The position numbers and the translations under genes were made by a program. 64,000 nt of DNA. Source: Methanoregulaceae archaeon. GTDB lineage: Bacteria; Armatimonadota; Fimbriimonadia; Fimbriimonadales; Fimbriimonadaceae. Of the stretch, positions 24,339 to 32,715 are shown piece after piece. The DNA lies in contig JADZEW010000030.1 in assembly GCA_020850325.1 (NCBI GenBank), positions 1 through 64,000 of the forward strand, written 5' to 3'. The notes below the pieces were generated by a model that was not told the origin of the DNA, ran no database searches, and saw only the letters and a list, made by a program, of their open reading frames with translations. Each line of letters begins with the position of its first letter. Within the stretch, counting starts at the first letter, position 1.

Positions 24339-24373
24339 AGAAGGCGGGCAGGTTACACCTGCCCGCCTTCTTG
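24339..24373 (+). terminator. Strong hairpin terminator of the nrf operon
   Basis: A perfect 15-bp stem (24339-24353 with 24357-24371, starting AGAAGGCGGG) encloses a 3-nt loop. A short TT follows, with no long U tract. The arms also end the sequence of the nrfHA-resB-ccsA transcript cleanly. Confidence 0.8.
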
Positions 24374-24627
24374 CGGACGTATAGCCAATCCTGTTAACAT
24401 TCGCTTGGGAGGCGAATGGGGCTACAGAACTGGAAGTCTAAGATCCTAGTCGTACGCGGCTCACTGCGCAAGCCGCCCCAGCATGCAACCGACCGACTCG
24501 CGGCCCGTGATGCATTGCCGCACTCGGCTTTCCAACTACGGCGGCCGACCTGTACAAGCTCTGCGAGGTACCCGAACACGAAAACGCAGCGGAGGCTTAC
24601 GCTCGCGCCTTTGAAGAACTTGCGTCA

Positions 24628-25599
24628 ATGGGCGGCCGTCCGCACGAGTCCCTAACCCCGCACAAGATTCTCCTCGAAAAGGGTGGGTCGCTGATGAGCG
24701 CGATCAACGAGGCGCTGGCCTATCCAGCTTGTAGCTTCCCGCGACGCTGGGAGAATGGCATCGATCTCGTGTTTGATGAGCTGATGCGGATGGTCGGACT
24801 CGTCGAGCATTGCGTCATGCGTGCCGAGTTACTAGGCGTTGCCGGGCAGTCCCCTGCCGCTTTGCAATGCTACAGTCGCTCGATCGGCATCGCTAAGCAC
24901 GCTCAAGAACCCGCACTCGTCTCTTGCCTGACTGCGATTGCGATCGAGATCAAGGCTCTTCGCTCGTTCGTCCAGTTCATCGTCAGTAGGATGCGACAAC
25001 CTGCGCAACTAGAGGAGGCACGAGAGTGGTTGGCTCATCTACCTCCCCCACCGGATCGCCGACACGCCTTCGGCTTTGAAGTCTTCCTCCAACTAGAACA
25101 GCTGGGGCCCGCCACTCGCAAATCGCTCATGACGGCAATCCCTTTACCTTGGTGGGACCCGACGCGGTTGGCAATCTGGCGCCTACTCGCGAGCGAGAAT
25201 ATGCGGCACGAAGTTGCGGATCGCATGTTAGAGTCGCTTCTCAGCGTACTTCGAGAGCCCGTACCGTCGGCCCTTGCCGAGGTTGAGCTCTGGTGGGAGA
25301 GCAGCCGATGTCCCTCCCCCGAGGAAAGCCTGGCAAACCACATTGCTCATCACGTTGAGACTAAGTTCGCTTCCTATCTGTTCGCTTGGGTACGGCTTGA
25401 GCAGGCGCGCCTGATTGCGCGCGAAGTCATCACGATCTTGAGTTCTAGCCAGCCTACGCCTGCTCAAGAGAAGGAGACTGCCTTGGGCACGCTAAGAATA
25501 TTGTGGAAGAGACCGGTGCTGACGCTCGGGTTCGCGCCCACCCAAGGGCCAGAAGGGCTCATTGAACCGGGCATGCATATGAGCGTTCTGGTCGAATAG
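24628..25599 (+). CDS. Hypothetical protein, start unclear
   Basis: At least 323 residues, not recognised. The protein looks helical and has no signal peptide, membrane segment or familiar motif; WWDPTRLAIW (about 167-176) and HHVETKFASYLFAWVRLEQARL (about 238-259) stand out. Good coding sequence in the same frame continues upstream of ATG 24628 to a TGA at 24508-24510 (residues AADLYKLCEV and so on) without an ATG, GTG or TTG. The gene therefore either starts at a rare codon, such as ATT 24514, or has lost its 5' end. It stands alone between the nrf terminator and prcB. The stretch 24374-24510 holds nothing I can name. Confidence 0.5.
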   Translation: MGGRPHESLTPHKILLEKGGSLMSAINEALAYPACSFPRRWENGIDLVFDELMRMVGLVEHCVMRAELLGVAGQSPAALQCYSRSIGIAKHAQEPALVSCLTAIAIEIKALRSFVQFIVSRMRQPAQLEEAREWLAHLPPPPDRRHAFGFEVFLQLEQLGPATRKSLMTAIPLPWWDPTRLAIWRLLASENMRHEVADRMLESLLSVLREPVPSALAEVELWWESSRCPSPEESLANHIAHHVETKFASYLFAWVRLEQARLIAREVITILSSSQPTPAQEKETALGTLRILWKRPVLTLGFAPTQGPEGLIEPGMHMSVLVE

Positions 25600-25678
25600 G
25601 TCACCTAAGTCGGTAAACCCCACGCCACGATGACTGGATGAGACGACGCTAACGCCTTAAGTAGTAGTTGTCAGGGCC

Positions 25679-26413
25679 TCATACCAGACTGACTGCGGCG
25701 CGGATCTCATCCTCGCTCAGCGCGCGGCTTCCATCGCGATCCAGAAACCGAACTACCGGTAGCGCCTTCTTGAACCCGCCCGTCGCCGAATCGAGATCAG
25801 CCGCGATGTCCAGCATCCGCAGGCCTTCCACGAGCACCTCATCCATCGAACGAGACTCCCAAGGACCCACCGTGCGCTCAAGGTATTCAAACACGCCCCG
25901 GATGCGCTCGCTGCCCGAGCCGGCGCAGGCGTAGCCGCCATGCTGGAACCTCGCGCCCGCGCCATCGAAGAAGTACACGCCAAAGCGATCTCGCTTGTGG
26001 TCATAGGCTGCGAGAATCGGGATGAACACGCCGATGCCGTCCATCATCGCCGACATGTTCCCGGCGAGCGCGCGTGAAATCTCCTGAAGCTTGCCCTCGA
26101 GCGACAGCTCGTTCAAGGTCATGCGCCGATAGTATTGGAACGAATGGCGCAGGAATCGGCACACCTCGATCGAGCGTGCGAACGCGCCGCTGATCGCGAT
26201 CACCGTTCGATCATCCAGCGCGAACACCTTTTCGGCCTCGTCGAACATGATGAGGTTGCCCGCCGTCGCTCGACGGTCGGCCAGGGTCAGAACGCCCTCT
26301 TGGCAACGGATCGAAAGCACGGTCGTGCCGTGGACTTCATTAGGTGATCCGCCGAGGGCCGACGCATCGAATCCGACGACCTCGGCAAAGTTGCGGCTGC
26401 GGACCTCCATCAT
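25679..26413 (-). CDS. prcB: Proteasome beta subunit (PrcB type)
   Basis: This 244-residue Ntn-hydrolase has a 29-residue propeptide ending in HG. The mature N-terminus would be Thr30 (TTVLSI). Asp46 and Lys62 fall exactly at proteasome positions 17 and 33, so the catalytic set is complete. The C-terminal segment DSATGG..RFLDRDG matches the bacterial beta-subunit tail. Its ATG overlaps the UBact stop (ATGA), so the protein tag and the peptidase are translated together. The alpha subunit and ATPase ring are not in the window. Confidence 0.9.
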   Translation of the reverse strand: MMEVRSRNFAEVVGFDASALGGSPNEVHGTTVLSIRCQEGVLTLADRRATAGNLIMFDEAEKVFALDDRTVIAISGAFARSIEVCRFLRHSFQYYRRMTLNELSLEGKLQEISRALAGNMSAMMDGIGVFIPILAAYDHKRDRFGVYFFDGAGARFQHGGYACAGSGSERIRGVFEYLERTVGPWESRSMDEVLVEGLRMLDIAADLDSATGGFKKALPVVRFLDRDGSRALSEDEIRAAVSLV

Positions 26414-26595
26414 TCGCCCGACCGCTGGCGATACTTCTTCGCCTGATCGGGGTCGACCCGCTTGAGCCGCTTGAGCAGCTCATTGCTATCGCCCGGCTTC
26501 TGGACGTCGGGCACGGCGGGACCGCGCTCGTCGCCGCCCTTGGGAGCGGGCTCGCGGGTTAAAGGTCGTTGCAGTCGTTCGTCGGCGGTAATCAT
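26410..26595 (-). CDS. UBact, Pup-like protein modifier
   Basis: This 61-residue disordered, charged protein ends with KRVDPDQAKKYRQRSGE. This C-terminal block is the hallmark of UBact, the Pup-like tag described in several Gram-negative phyla. The last residue is Glu, so it could be ligated without prior deamidation. The start was set at ATG 26595, which gives the family length; an in-frame extension upstream looks unrelated. It is followed by prcB with an ATGA overlap, and Dop lies 2.2 kb away. It lacks an obvious Shine-Dalgarno and an obvious adjacent -10. Confidence 0.87.
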   Translation of the reverse strand: MITADERLQRPLTREPAPKGGDERGPAVPDVQKPGDSNELLKRLKRVDPDQAKKYRQRSGE

Positions 26596-26672
26596 GGGTT
26601 CGCTCGCAAGATTGGTGAAGCTTACTACGTCCCACCCGCGACGAACGTGCGCCAAACCGGCTAGTATGGGCG

Positions 26673-28793
26673 ATGATCCGTCGCACCTTTGCGTCTGCCG
26701 TCTTGCTGTCGTGCGCCTTGTTGGCAAGTGCGCAACCGACCCCCAAGATGGGACACAGCGCTCATGGTTCGGCGTTCGACACCGGCTTGCGTAGCCGCCC
26801 GTGGAAGATGCAGGGTCTGGGTCCGGCCCCGTTCAAGATCACGACCAAGAACCCGGAGGTGCAGCAGTGGTTCAACCAGGGCAATGCGCTCATGCACAAC
26901 TTCTGGTTCGAGGAGGCGGAGCGATCGTTCCGCTGGTGCCTGAAGCTCGAACCCGAGAATCCGATGGTGTACTGGGGGCTCGCCTACTCCGGGTTCAACT
27001 GGTTCGTTTCGTACAATCCTGGGCCGGGGAAGTTCGACCGCTATCGCGAGTTCTTGAAGAAGGCCGTGCAGTTCAAGCACAACGCTTCGCCCCGAGAACG
27101 GATGTACATCGAGACGTGGGATCGCGCCTTCGCGAAGGGTAGCACCGTTCCCGACGAGGTGATTGCCCGGGGCATGCAGGAGATCGTGCTGCAGTATCCC
27201 GACGACGTTGAAGCCAAGGCTTTGCTGGCGTTCTACAACATCGGCAAAGGCAGCGCGTTTGCCAATCAGCTCATCGTCGATGAGATCTTGCGGCAGAACC
27301 CCAACCATCCCGGTGCCCACCACGCCAGCATCCACAACTGGGACTCTTCCAATCCAGAACAAGCCCTCAGGAGCTGCGCGGGGTATGCGAAGTCCTCTCC
27401 CGGATCGGGCCACGCGCTGCACATGCCCGGCCACGTCTACACCAAGGTCGGAAAGTGGCACGAAGCGGCATGGGCGATGGACGCGGCAACCCGTTTCGAG
27501 CTCAAGTACATGAACGAGCGGCTCGCCCTGCCCTTTGAGACCTGGAACTTCGCCCACAACCGCAACTACCTCAGCTACATCCATGAGCAGCTCGGCATGG
27601 AGAAGGCGGCGTTGACCGGCGCCCGCGACTTGCTGAGGGCACCCAAGGACCCAGACTACAACCCCGAAGAGGCCGACTACTATTGGGAAGGAATGACCGC
27701 CCTGACGCGGTGCCTGATGAAGTTCGAACGATGGGAACTCATCGTCAAGCCCAGCGAGATTCCGTGGGGCAAATCGGGGATGGCAAAGGACATGCGCGTC
27801 GGGTGCGAAGCGATCGCTTACGCCGCGCTTGGCGATGCTGCCGCCGCCAACGAAAGGCTTCAGTCAATCAAGGATGATGCCAAGAAGCAGGCCAAGGACA
27901 AGCCGATCAGCGCCTTCGACAAGATGCTCATTTCCGAGATCGAAGGTCGGCTGCTCATCGCCCAGAACGACTTTGACGGTGGCATCAAAGCCTTACGGGA
28001 AGCAGCGAAGCTCGAGGATGATCGCTCGTACGGTGGCGATCCGCCCGGTACCCCCTATACGCTGTGGCGAGTGATCGGCGATGCCTACCGCAAGCATGGC
28101 GACCACAAACTCGCGATCGACGCCTATGAGCGCGCCCTGAAGAAGGAGCCGATGGATGGCTTCGTGTTGAGCGGCCTCGCCGCCAGTTCGAAGGCGGCGG
28201 GAGAACTGGAGCAAGCCAAGACCTACGCGGCTCAGTTCGCGAGCGTCTGGTCGAGCCCGGACCCCGGCCTGCCTTGGACGGAGCTGGTCGCCTCGCTGAA
28301 CTTGGATGCAAAGCCTCCTCGAAACGCCCGAGCCTACGTCCCCGCCAAGCTCGATTCCATGGGCCCCAGCAACTGGCAGCCCTTCGCAGCTCCCGCCTTG
28401 GACGTGATAGACGCCGACGGCAAGCGGGTCTCGCTCGCGGATTACCGCGGCAAGAACGTCGTGCTTGTGTTCTATCTGAGCGACCAATGTGCCCACTGCA
28501 TGGAGCAACTCAGGGCCATCAGCGCGAAGAAGGATGACTTCGGCAAAGCCAACGCGGTGGTGCTCGCGGTGTGTAACGCAGTCGAGAACACCGCACCGAT
28601 GGAAGGGGTCCGGCTGCTGCGCGACAAAGACCACGTCAACGCCCGGCGCTATGCGTCGTACGACGACTTCGAGGACATGGAGCTCCACTCGACCATCTTG
28701 ATCGACGGCGAGGGGCGGGTTCGATGGAAGCGAACCGGCGGCGATCCATTCTCGAAGGTCGACTTCCTGCTGTCGGAACTCAAGAAGTTCTGA
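26673..28793 (+). CDS. Secreted TPR protein with C-terminal thioredoxin-fold domain
   Basis: This 706-residue protein has a signal peptide (about 1-20, ending ASAQ), many tetratricopeptide-like repeats (about 60-530) and a C-terminal AhpC/Redoxin-type domain (about 565-700) with the redox motif CAHC at about 608-611. A role in extracytoplasmic thiol chemistry or cytochrome assembly is plausible but not shown. The -10 TAGTAT (26662-26667) ends 5 nt before the ATG, fitting a leaderless mRNA. It is divergent from UBact-prcB. Its 3' end overlaps the end of dop by 14 bp (convergent). Confidence 0.75.
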   Translation: MIRRTFASAVLLSCALLASAQPTPKMGHSAHGSAFDTGLRSRPWKMQGLGPAPFKITTKNPEVQQWFNQGNALMHNFWFEEAERSFRWCLKLEPENPMVYWGLAYSGFNWFVSYNPGPGKFDRYREFLKKAVQFKHNASPRERMYIETWDRAFAKGSTVPDEVIARGMQEIVLQYPDDVEAKALLAFYNIGKGSAFANQLIVDEILRQNPNHPGAHHASIHNWDSSNPEQALRSCAGYAKSSPGSGHALHMPGHVYTKVGKWHEAAWAMDAATRFELKYMNERLALPFETWNFAHNRNYLSYIHEQLGMEKAALTGARDLLRAPKDPDYNPEEADYYWEGMTALTRCLMKFERWELIVKPSEIPWGKSGMAKDMRVGCEAIAYAALGDAAAANERLQSIKDDAKKQAKDKPISAFDKMLISEIEGRLLIAQNDFDGGIKALREAAKLEDDRSYGGDPPGTPYTLWRVIGDAYRKHGDHKLAIDAYERALKKEPMDGFVLSGLAASSKAAGELEQAKTYAAQFASVWSSPDPGLPWTELVASLNLDAKPPRNARAYVPAKLDSMGPSNWQPFAAPALDVIDADGKRVSLADYRGKNVVLVFYLSDQCAHCMEQLRAISAKKDDFGKANAVVLAVCNAVENTAPMEGVRLLRDKDHVNARRYASYDDFEDMELHSTILIDGEGRVRWKRTGGDPFSKVDFLLSELKKF

Positions 28794-30231
28794 TCGCTCG
28801 GATGAAGTCGTCGACGTCAAGTTCGGGGGACACGTGAGAGTAGTCGCGCTCGGGGTCTAGCGTGACTTCCCGGAGCTCACCGTCGAGGCGGAAGACGAGC
28901 GTGCCCCAACTCGCCCTCTCCAACTCGGGATATCGAGTGGCCAGGCCACGCGCCCGGGCGCGGGTGTCGCGCGGAGCGGGGATGTCGAGGTCCGTAGGGA
29001 TAGCATCCTTGACCATGCCGGCATCGCGTAAAGCGAAGTAGAGCCCTTCGTTGGGGTCGACGTTGTGATACTCCAGGTCGTAGGCGAGTAGTTCGCTCGA
29101 TCCCCACCGCAGCCCAGTTTCATCGACCACCGTTTGGAGCAGTTGGCGCTTGGCGATCCAATCCACTCGGCCCGCGATGCGGTCGGGTCGGTCGGGGAGC
29201 GATTCGAGGATCTCACGGACATCGACGATGAGTCGCCCGAACTCGGCATCACCCGCGAGGTGGCGCTCGCCCGCGTCGAGGTAGGCGTTCAGCACCTCGT
29301 AGGCGGTCGTCATGATCCGATCTTCGACCGCGATCTCGAAGCGTCGCGTCATATCGCGGCTAACAGCTTGGATCGCCCGCACCGGATCGGCAAGCGCGAT
29401 GTTCGGTACGGCATCGACCGCCATCAGCGCAAGCCCGAGCCTAATCAGCCCCACCTTGCGCCAAGTACACGAGGGCATCATGTTCGCGTCGCCGGCGATG
29501 ACGTGTAGCCGCACCCAATCGGCCGGGTTCGAGTGGGGTTCGTCGCGAGTGTTGAAAATCGGCCGCCGGTACAGCGTATCGACCGATGCTCGCTCGCTGA
29601 AGAAGTCCGCCCGCTGAGAGATTTGATAGTCGCAGGGCCGGCCGGATTCGGCAACCGCCTTGCCCGCCCCGCACACGATGATCCGGGCGACGAGGAGCGG
29701 CGTCAGGGCAGCGTACAGCCGTTCGAATCCCCAATCGCGGGGCACCAAGTAGCTCTCGTGAAAGCCGTAGCTGGCGCCGTGATAGTCGGTGTTGTTCTTG
29801 TAAATCGTGGTTTGCCGCCCGGTTGATTCGGCGTAAGCGCGGGCAGCTTGGAGAACGATCGCCTCGCCCGCGCGGTCGTGAGCGAGCAGGTCGTCGAGCG
29901 ATCGGCACTCCGGGGTGGCGTACTCAGGGTGGCCGTGATCGTTGTAGAACCTGGCTCCGTTGGCGAGAATCTGGTCGGCGCGAACCTCCTCGCTGGGTCC
30001 GTAATGCTTGCCCTCATCGAAGGCGGCATCGACCGGATCAACCTCAAGCCGATCAGCGCGGAAGCCGCGCAGATCTTGGCGGGGTGACTCGACCCGGTAA
30101 TCCCAAATGACGCGGCACTCGCCCGGAAGACTCCGGACGAGCGCCTGCGCGTCGTCGATCTGGGTGTTCGCCCCCCGCCCCTCGACGGAGCAACCATACT
30201 CCGTCTCAAGGCCGGTGACGAACGAGATCAT
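28780..30231 (-). CDS. dop: Dop, Pup/UBact deamidase-depupylase
   Basis: This 483-residue carboxylate-amine-ligase-like protein starts GLETEYG (about 7-13), with the ATP/Mg glutamates. It carries the Dop-type insertion around WDYRVESPRQDLRGF (about 43-57), then NGARFYNDHGHPEYATPEC, KNNTDYHGASYG and NTRDEPHSNPADWVRLHVI. The WDY..ESP..D.RGF segment separates Dop from the ligase PafA. It would remove UBact from substrates; with a Glu-ended UBact the deamidase step is not needed. It follows the Gly-rich lipoprotein gene by an ATGA overlap. PafA is not in the window. Confidence 0.88.
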   Translation of the reverse strand: MISFVTGLETEYGCSVEGRGANTQIDDAQALVRSLPGECRVIWDYRVESPRQDLRGFRADRLEVDPVDAAFDEGKHYGPSEEVRADQILANGARFYNDHGHPEYATPECRSLDDLLAHDRAGEAIVLQAARAYAESTGRQTTIYKNNTDYHGASYGFHESYLVPRDWGFERLYAALTPLLVARIIVCGAGKAVAESGRPCDYQISQRADFFSERASVDTLYRRPIFNTRDEPHSNPADWVRLHVIAGDANMMPSCTWRKVGLIRLGLALMAVDAVPNIALADPVRAIQAVSRDMTRRFEIAVEDRIMTTAYEVLNAYLDAGERHLAGDAEFGRLIVDVREILESLPDRPDRIAGRVDWIAKRQLLQTVVDETGLRWGSSELLAYDLEYHNVDPNEGLYFALRDAGMVKDAIPTDLDIPAPRDTRARARGLATRYPELERASWGTLVFRLDGELREVTLDPERDYSHVSPELDVDDFIRAIRTS

Positions 30232-31577
30232 TCTCCGCGGAACACGAGGAACCGACCGCTAGCGTTGGTCGCGGGGATTCCCGCCGTGCCAACGTTAAAC
30301 GTGTAGGTTCCAGTTCGAACGGACTGCCACCAGTTCGCGCCACTTGGTGCCACGAGCTGGCCGTTCTTGTCGCGGAAGTTGCTGAAAGACCCGCGAAGCT
30401 CATTCGCGGTGCTGGCTGGCTGAACGTTGCGAATCGGATACACCCGGAAGGTGCGGGTCGCGTAGTCGGCTGTGCCGAACCACATATTCGTGATGTTGTT
30501 GCCCGCGCGTTGCACGATCGCGATGTCCTGCTTGGACGCGTCCGTACTCTTCGGGAACGTGATGAACTCAAAGTCGGTCATCTGGGCGAGGACTTCGGAG
30601 TACTCCCGATAGATGCCCTTCAGGGCCGTGATCAGCCGCAGGTCAGGGACAACACTGGGGTCAGCCTGCTTGAGTTCGTACGTCTTGCGCTGGGTGGTTG
30701 CATCGATCGGCCGGAAGAAGCCCTCGAACGTGCCGAACTTGGTCAAAACTTCGAAGACGCCCTGGCTGCCATTCACGCCCCGCGGGTCCTTCTCGCCGAG
30801 CGCGAAGCTATCTCCGCTCATGAAGAGCATGCTGGCCGGTCGGCCCGCGCCACCCTCGGAGAGCATCGTCGGCCGGGCGGCTGCCGGGAGGCCGCTGATG
30901 TCGAACGCGACGTAGTCCGAAAGGAAGCCGGTGATCTTTCCGGTTTCCGGATTCGTGTTGGCGGCCACGAACGCCGATTCATTGAAGTTCAGGCCGGTGA
31001 CGAAACCACCCGCATTGGTGGTCTCTTCCATCATCGCGTCGTTCATGAAGAGCTGAACCGCGGTCACGCGGCCCGGGAAGGTCGTGATTTGGAAATCGTC
31101 CGTGTACTCCATGAACTGGCTGCCGAACGCGACCAGCGTACCGGCGTCGTTCTCACGGAATCGCTGCTGGAAATCCATCCGCAGGTCGGTGAAGGTGATG
31201 CTGCTCGGCCGGTTGCCCAGACTCTGGCCATCGTCGGTATTGATGGCACGGCTCTGCACGTTAAATGCATCGAGCTTCAGGCGAATGACGCCCGCGAGGG
31301 GCTCTTCAGCCTGTCGGGTACCGCCGATGAATCGCATAACATCGAGATCCACGACCTTGGAACCCGGAACACGCGATTGTCCAGGCAACAAGTAGACATC
31401 AATCAATCCCGGCGGGATCGTGCCGGATGCTCCACTCAAGTTGACGCGGGAACCAGGGGTGATACCACCACCGCCGCCGCCACCACCGCCACCGCCAGGG
31501 GCAGCGGGCTCACCACCGCCGGCACAGCCGACCAAAACTACCGCTAGCGCGGAGACCAGAAAGGCGCACTTCCTCAA
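30228..31577 (-). CDS. Gly-rich lipoprotein of unknown function
   Basis: This 449-residue protein has a signal peptide with lipobox LVGC (Cys18), then an uninterrupted run of eleven Gly. The rest looks beta-rich (about 45-449), with repeated F-x-T-F segments. The family was not recognised. The start is TTG 31577 with a GAGGTGA Shine-Dalgarno. The stop overlaps the dop start (ATGA), an unexpected pairing of an envelope protein with a cytosolic depupylase. The intergenic stretch 31578-31773 upstream has only promoters. Confidence 0.7.
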   Translation of the reverse strand: MRKCAFLVSALAVVLVGCAGGGEPAAPGGGGGGGGGGGITPGSRVNLSGASGTIPPGLIDVYLLPGQSRVPGSKVVDLDVMRFIGGTRQAEEPLAGVIRLKLDAFNVQSRAINTDDGQSLGNRPSSITFTDLRMDFQQRFRENDAGTLVAFGSQFMEYTDDFQITTFPGRVTAVQLFMNDAMMEETTNAGGFVTGLNFNESAFVAANTNPETGKITGFLSDYVAFDISGLPAAARPTMLSEGGAGRPASMLFMSGDSFALGEKDPRGVNGSQGVFEVLTKFGTFEGFFRPIDATTQRKTYELKQADPSVVPDLRLITALKGIYREYSEVLAQMTDFEFITFPKSTDASKQDIAIVQRAGNNITNMWFGTADYATRTFRVYPIRNVQPASTANELRGSFSNFRDKNGQLVAPSGANWWQSVRTGTYTFNVGTAGIPATNASGRFLVFRGE

Positions 31578-31773
31578 AATTCGTCACCTCGACCGTGTTG
31601 CGAGACTCGTGCAGAATGAATCCGCACAAGGTCAACCCGAGCTTCGCCTAGTATAGCAACTTTACGGGCTGAATGATACGACGTAGCTGAACCTCGATTT
31701 GGTTTGATCTCGTTTTCGGCATTTATGCGGGTTCATTCAAGTTCGTGGTGCGGCCCGAAGTAGACTCCGCTCC

Positions 31774-32715
31774 ATGATCCTCACCGTGACGCTCAATCCC
31801 AGCGTCGATCACACGCTGTTCATCGATGGTCTTCGCCTCCATGACGCCAACCGGGTGAGGCGGGTCGAGCGCGATGCGGGAGGCAAGGGTCTGAACCTGA
31901 GCCGTGTGTATTCCGAACTCGGCGGAGCGACCTTAGCGACCGGTCTTCAGCCGCACGGCGCGAGCGCGATGATCCGCCAGGTCCTCGACGAGCAAGGCGT
32001 CGGCCATGACTTCGTCGAGATTCCGGGCGAGACCCGAGTGAACATCTCGGTCGAGGATGGATCGGGCGAACCGCCCACGAGCTTCAATGAGCGCGGAGCT
32101 CCCACACCCGAGGGCGCGTGGGATGATCTGGTCGGCAAGATTCGCCATTACACCCCCAAGTGCCGTTGGATCGCGGTTGGCGGATCGATCCCCCCGGGAC
32201 TCGAACCCGTGGTCTATGCCGAACTCACCGACTTGGCGCACGAGCTTAAGGTGCCGATCCTCGTGGACGCGGATGGCGAAGCGCTCAAGCTTGCTGCTGA
32301 GCGTCGACCAGATATGATCAAACCCAACGAGGACGAAGCCGCCCGATTTCTCGGTTGGACTCCCGAGCGGGTTCGCGAGGAGCCCATCGAAGCCCTGAAA
32401 GGACTAGAGAATGCGGCCGAAACGGTGGTCCTGACCCTGGGCTCGGCCGGAGCGTGGTTGCGGCACGGGGACGAGGTGATTCACGCCGTGCCGCCCAAGA
32501 TCGAAGTGCGGAGCACCATCGGCAGCGGCGACTCCTTGCTCGCTGGGCTCCTCTTCGGCCATGGTCGGGGGCAAAGCTGGGCGGACTCGCTCGCCTTGGG
32601 AGTCGCGTGCGGGGCCGCCACCGCGCTTACCGACGGTTGCGAGATCGCCCGCCGCCCGATGATCGAGGAGCTTCTGCCCCAGGTCTACATCGAGCGCGTT
32701 ACAATCTTCCTATGA
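31774..32715 (+). CDS. PfkB-family sugar kinase (1-phosphofructokinase-like)
   Basis: This 313-residue kinase has the opening LTVTLNPSVDHT typical of FruK and LacC, the sugar-binding DAGGKGLNLSR (about 35-45), the PfkB motif IKPNEDEA (about 181-188) and the catalytic GSGDSLLAGLLFG (about 250-262) with the base Asp. It phosphorylates fructose-1-phosphate or tagatose-6-phosphate. The -10 TAGACT (31761-31766) ends 7 nt before the ATG with no Shine-Dalgarno, fitting a leaderless mRNA. deoC follows by an ATGA overlap. No PTS gene is present, so the in vivo sugar is uncertain. Confidence 0.82.
   Translation: MILTVTLNPSVDHTLFIDGLRLHDANRVRRVERDAGGKGLNLSRVYSELGGATLATGLQPHGASAMIRQVLDEQGVGHDFVEIPGETRVNISVEDGSGEPPTSFNERGAPTPEGAWDDLVGKIRHYTPKCRWIAVGGSIPPGLEPVVYAELTDLAHELKVPILVDADGEALKLAAERRPDMIKPNEDEAARFLGWTPERVREEPIEALKGLENAAETVVLTLGSAGAWLRHGDEVIHAVPPKIEVRSTIGSGDSLLAGLLFGHGRGQSWADSLALGVACGAATALTDGCEIARRPMIEELLPQVYIERVTIFL

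Noticed and set aside
25679-25760. EF-hand calcium loop at the PrcB C-terminus
   Set aside because: DRDGSRALSEDE has the spacing, but the same place in actinobacterial PrcB has DADGAVDVPE as an ordinary strand-turn, so this is family background.
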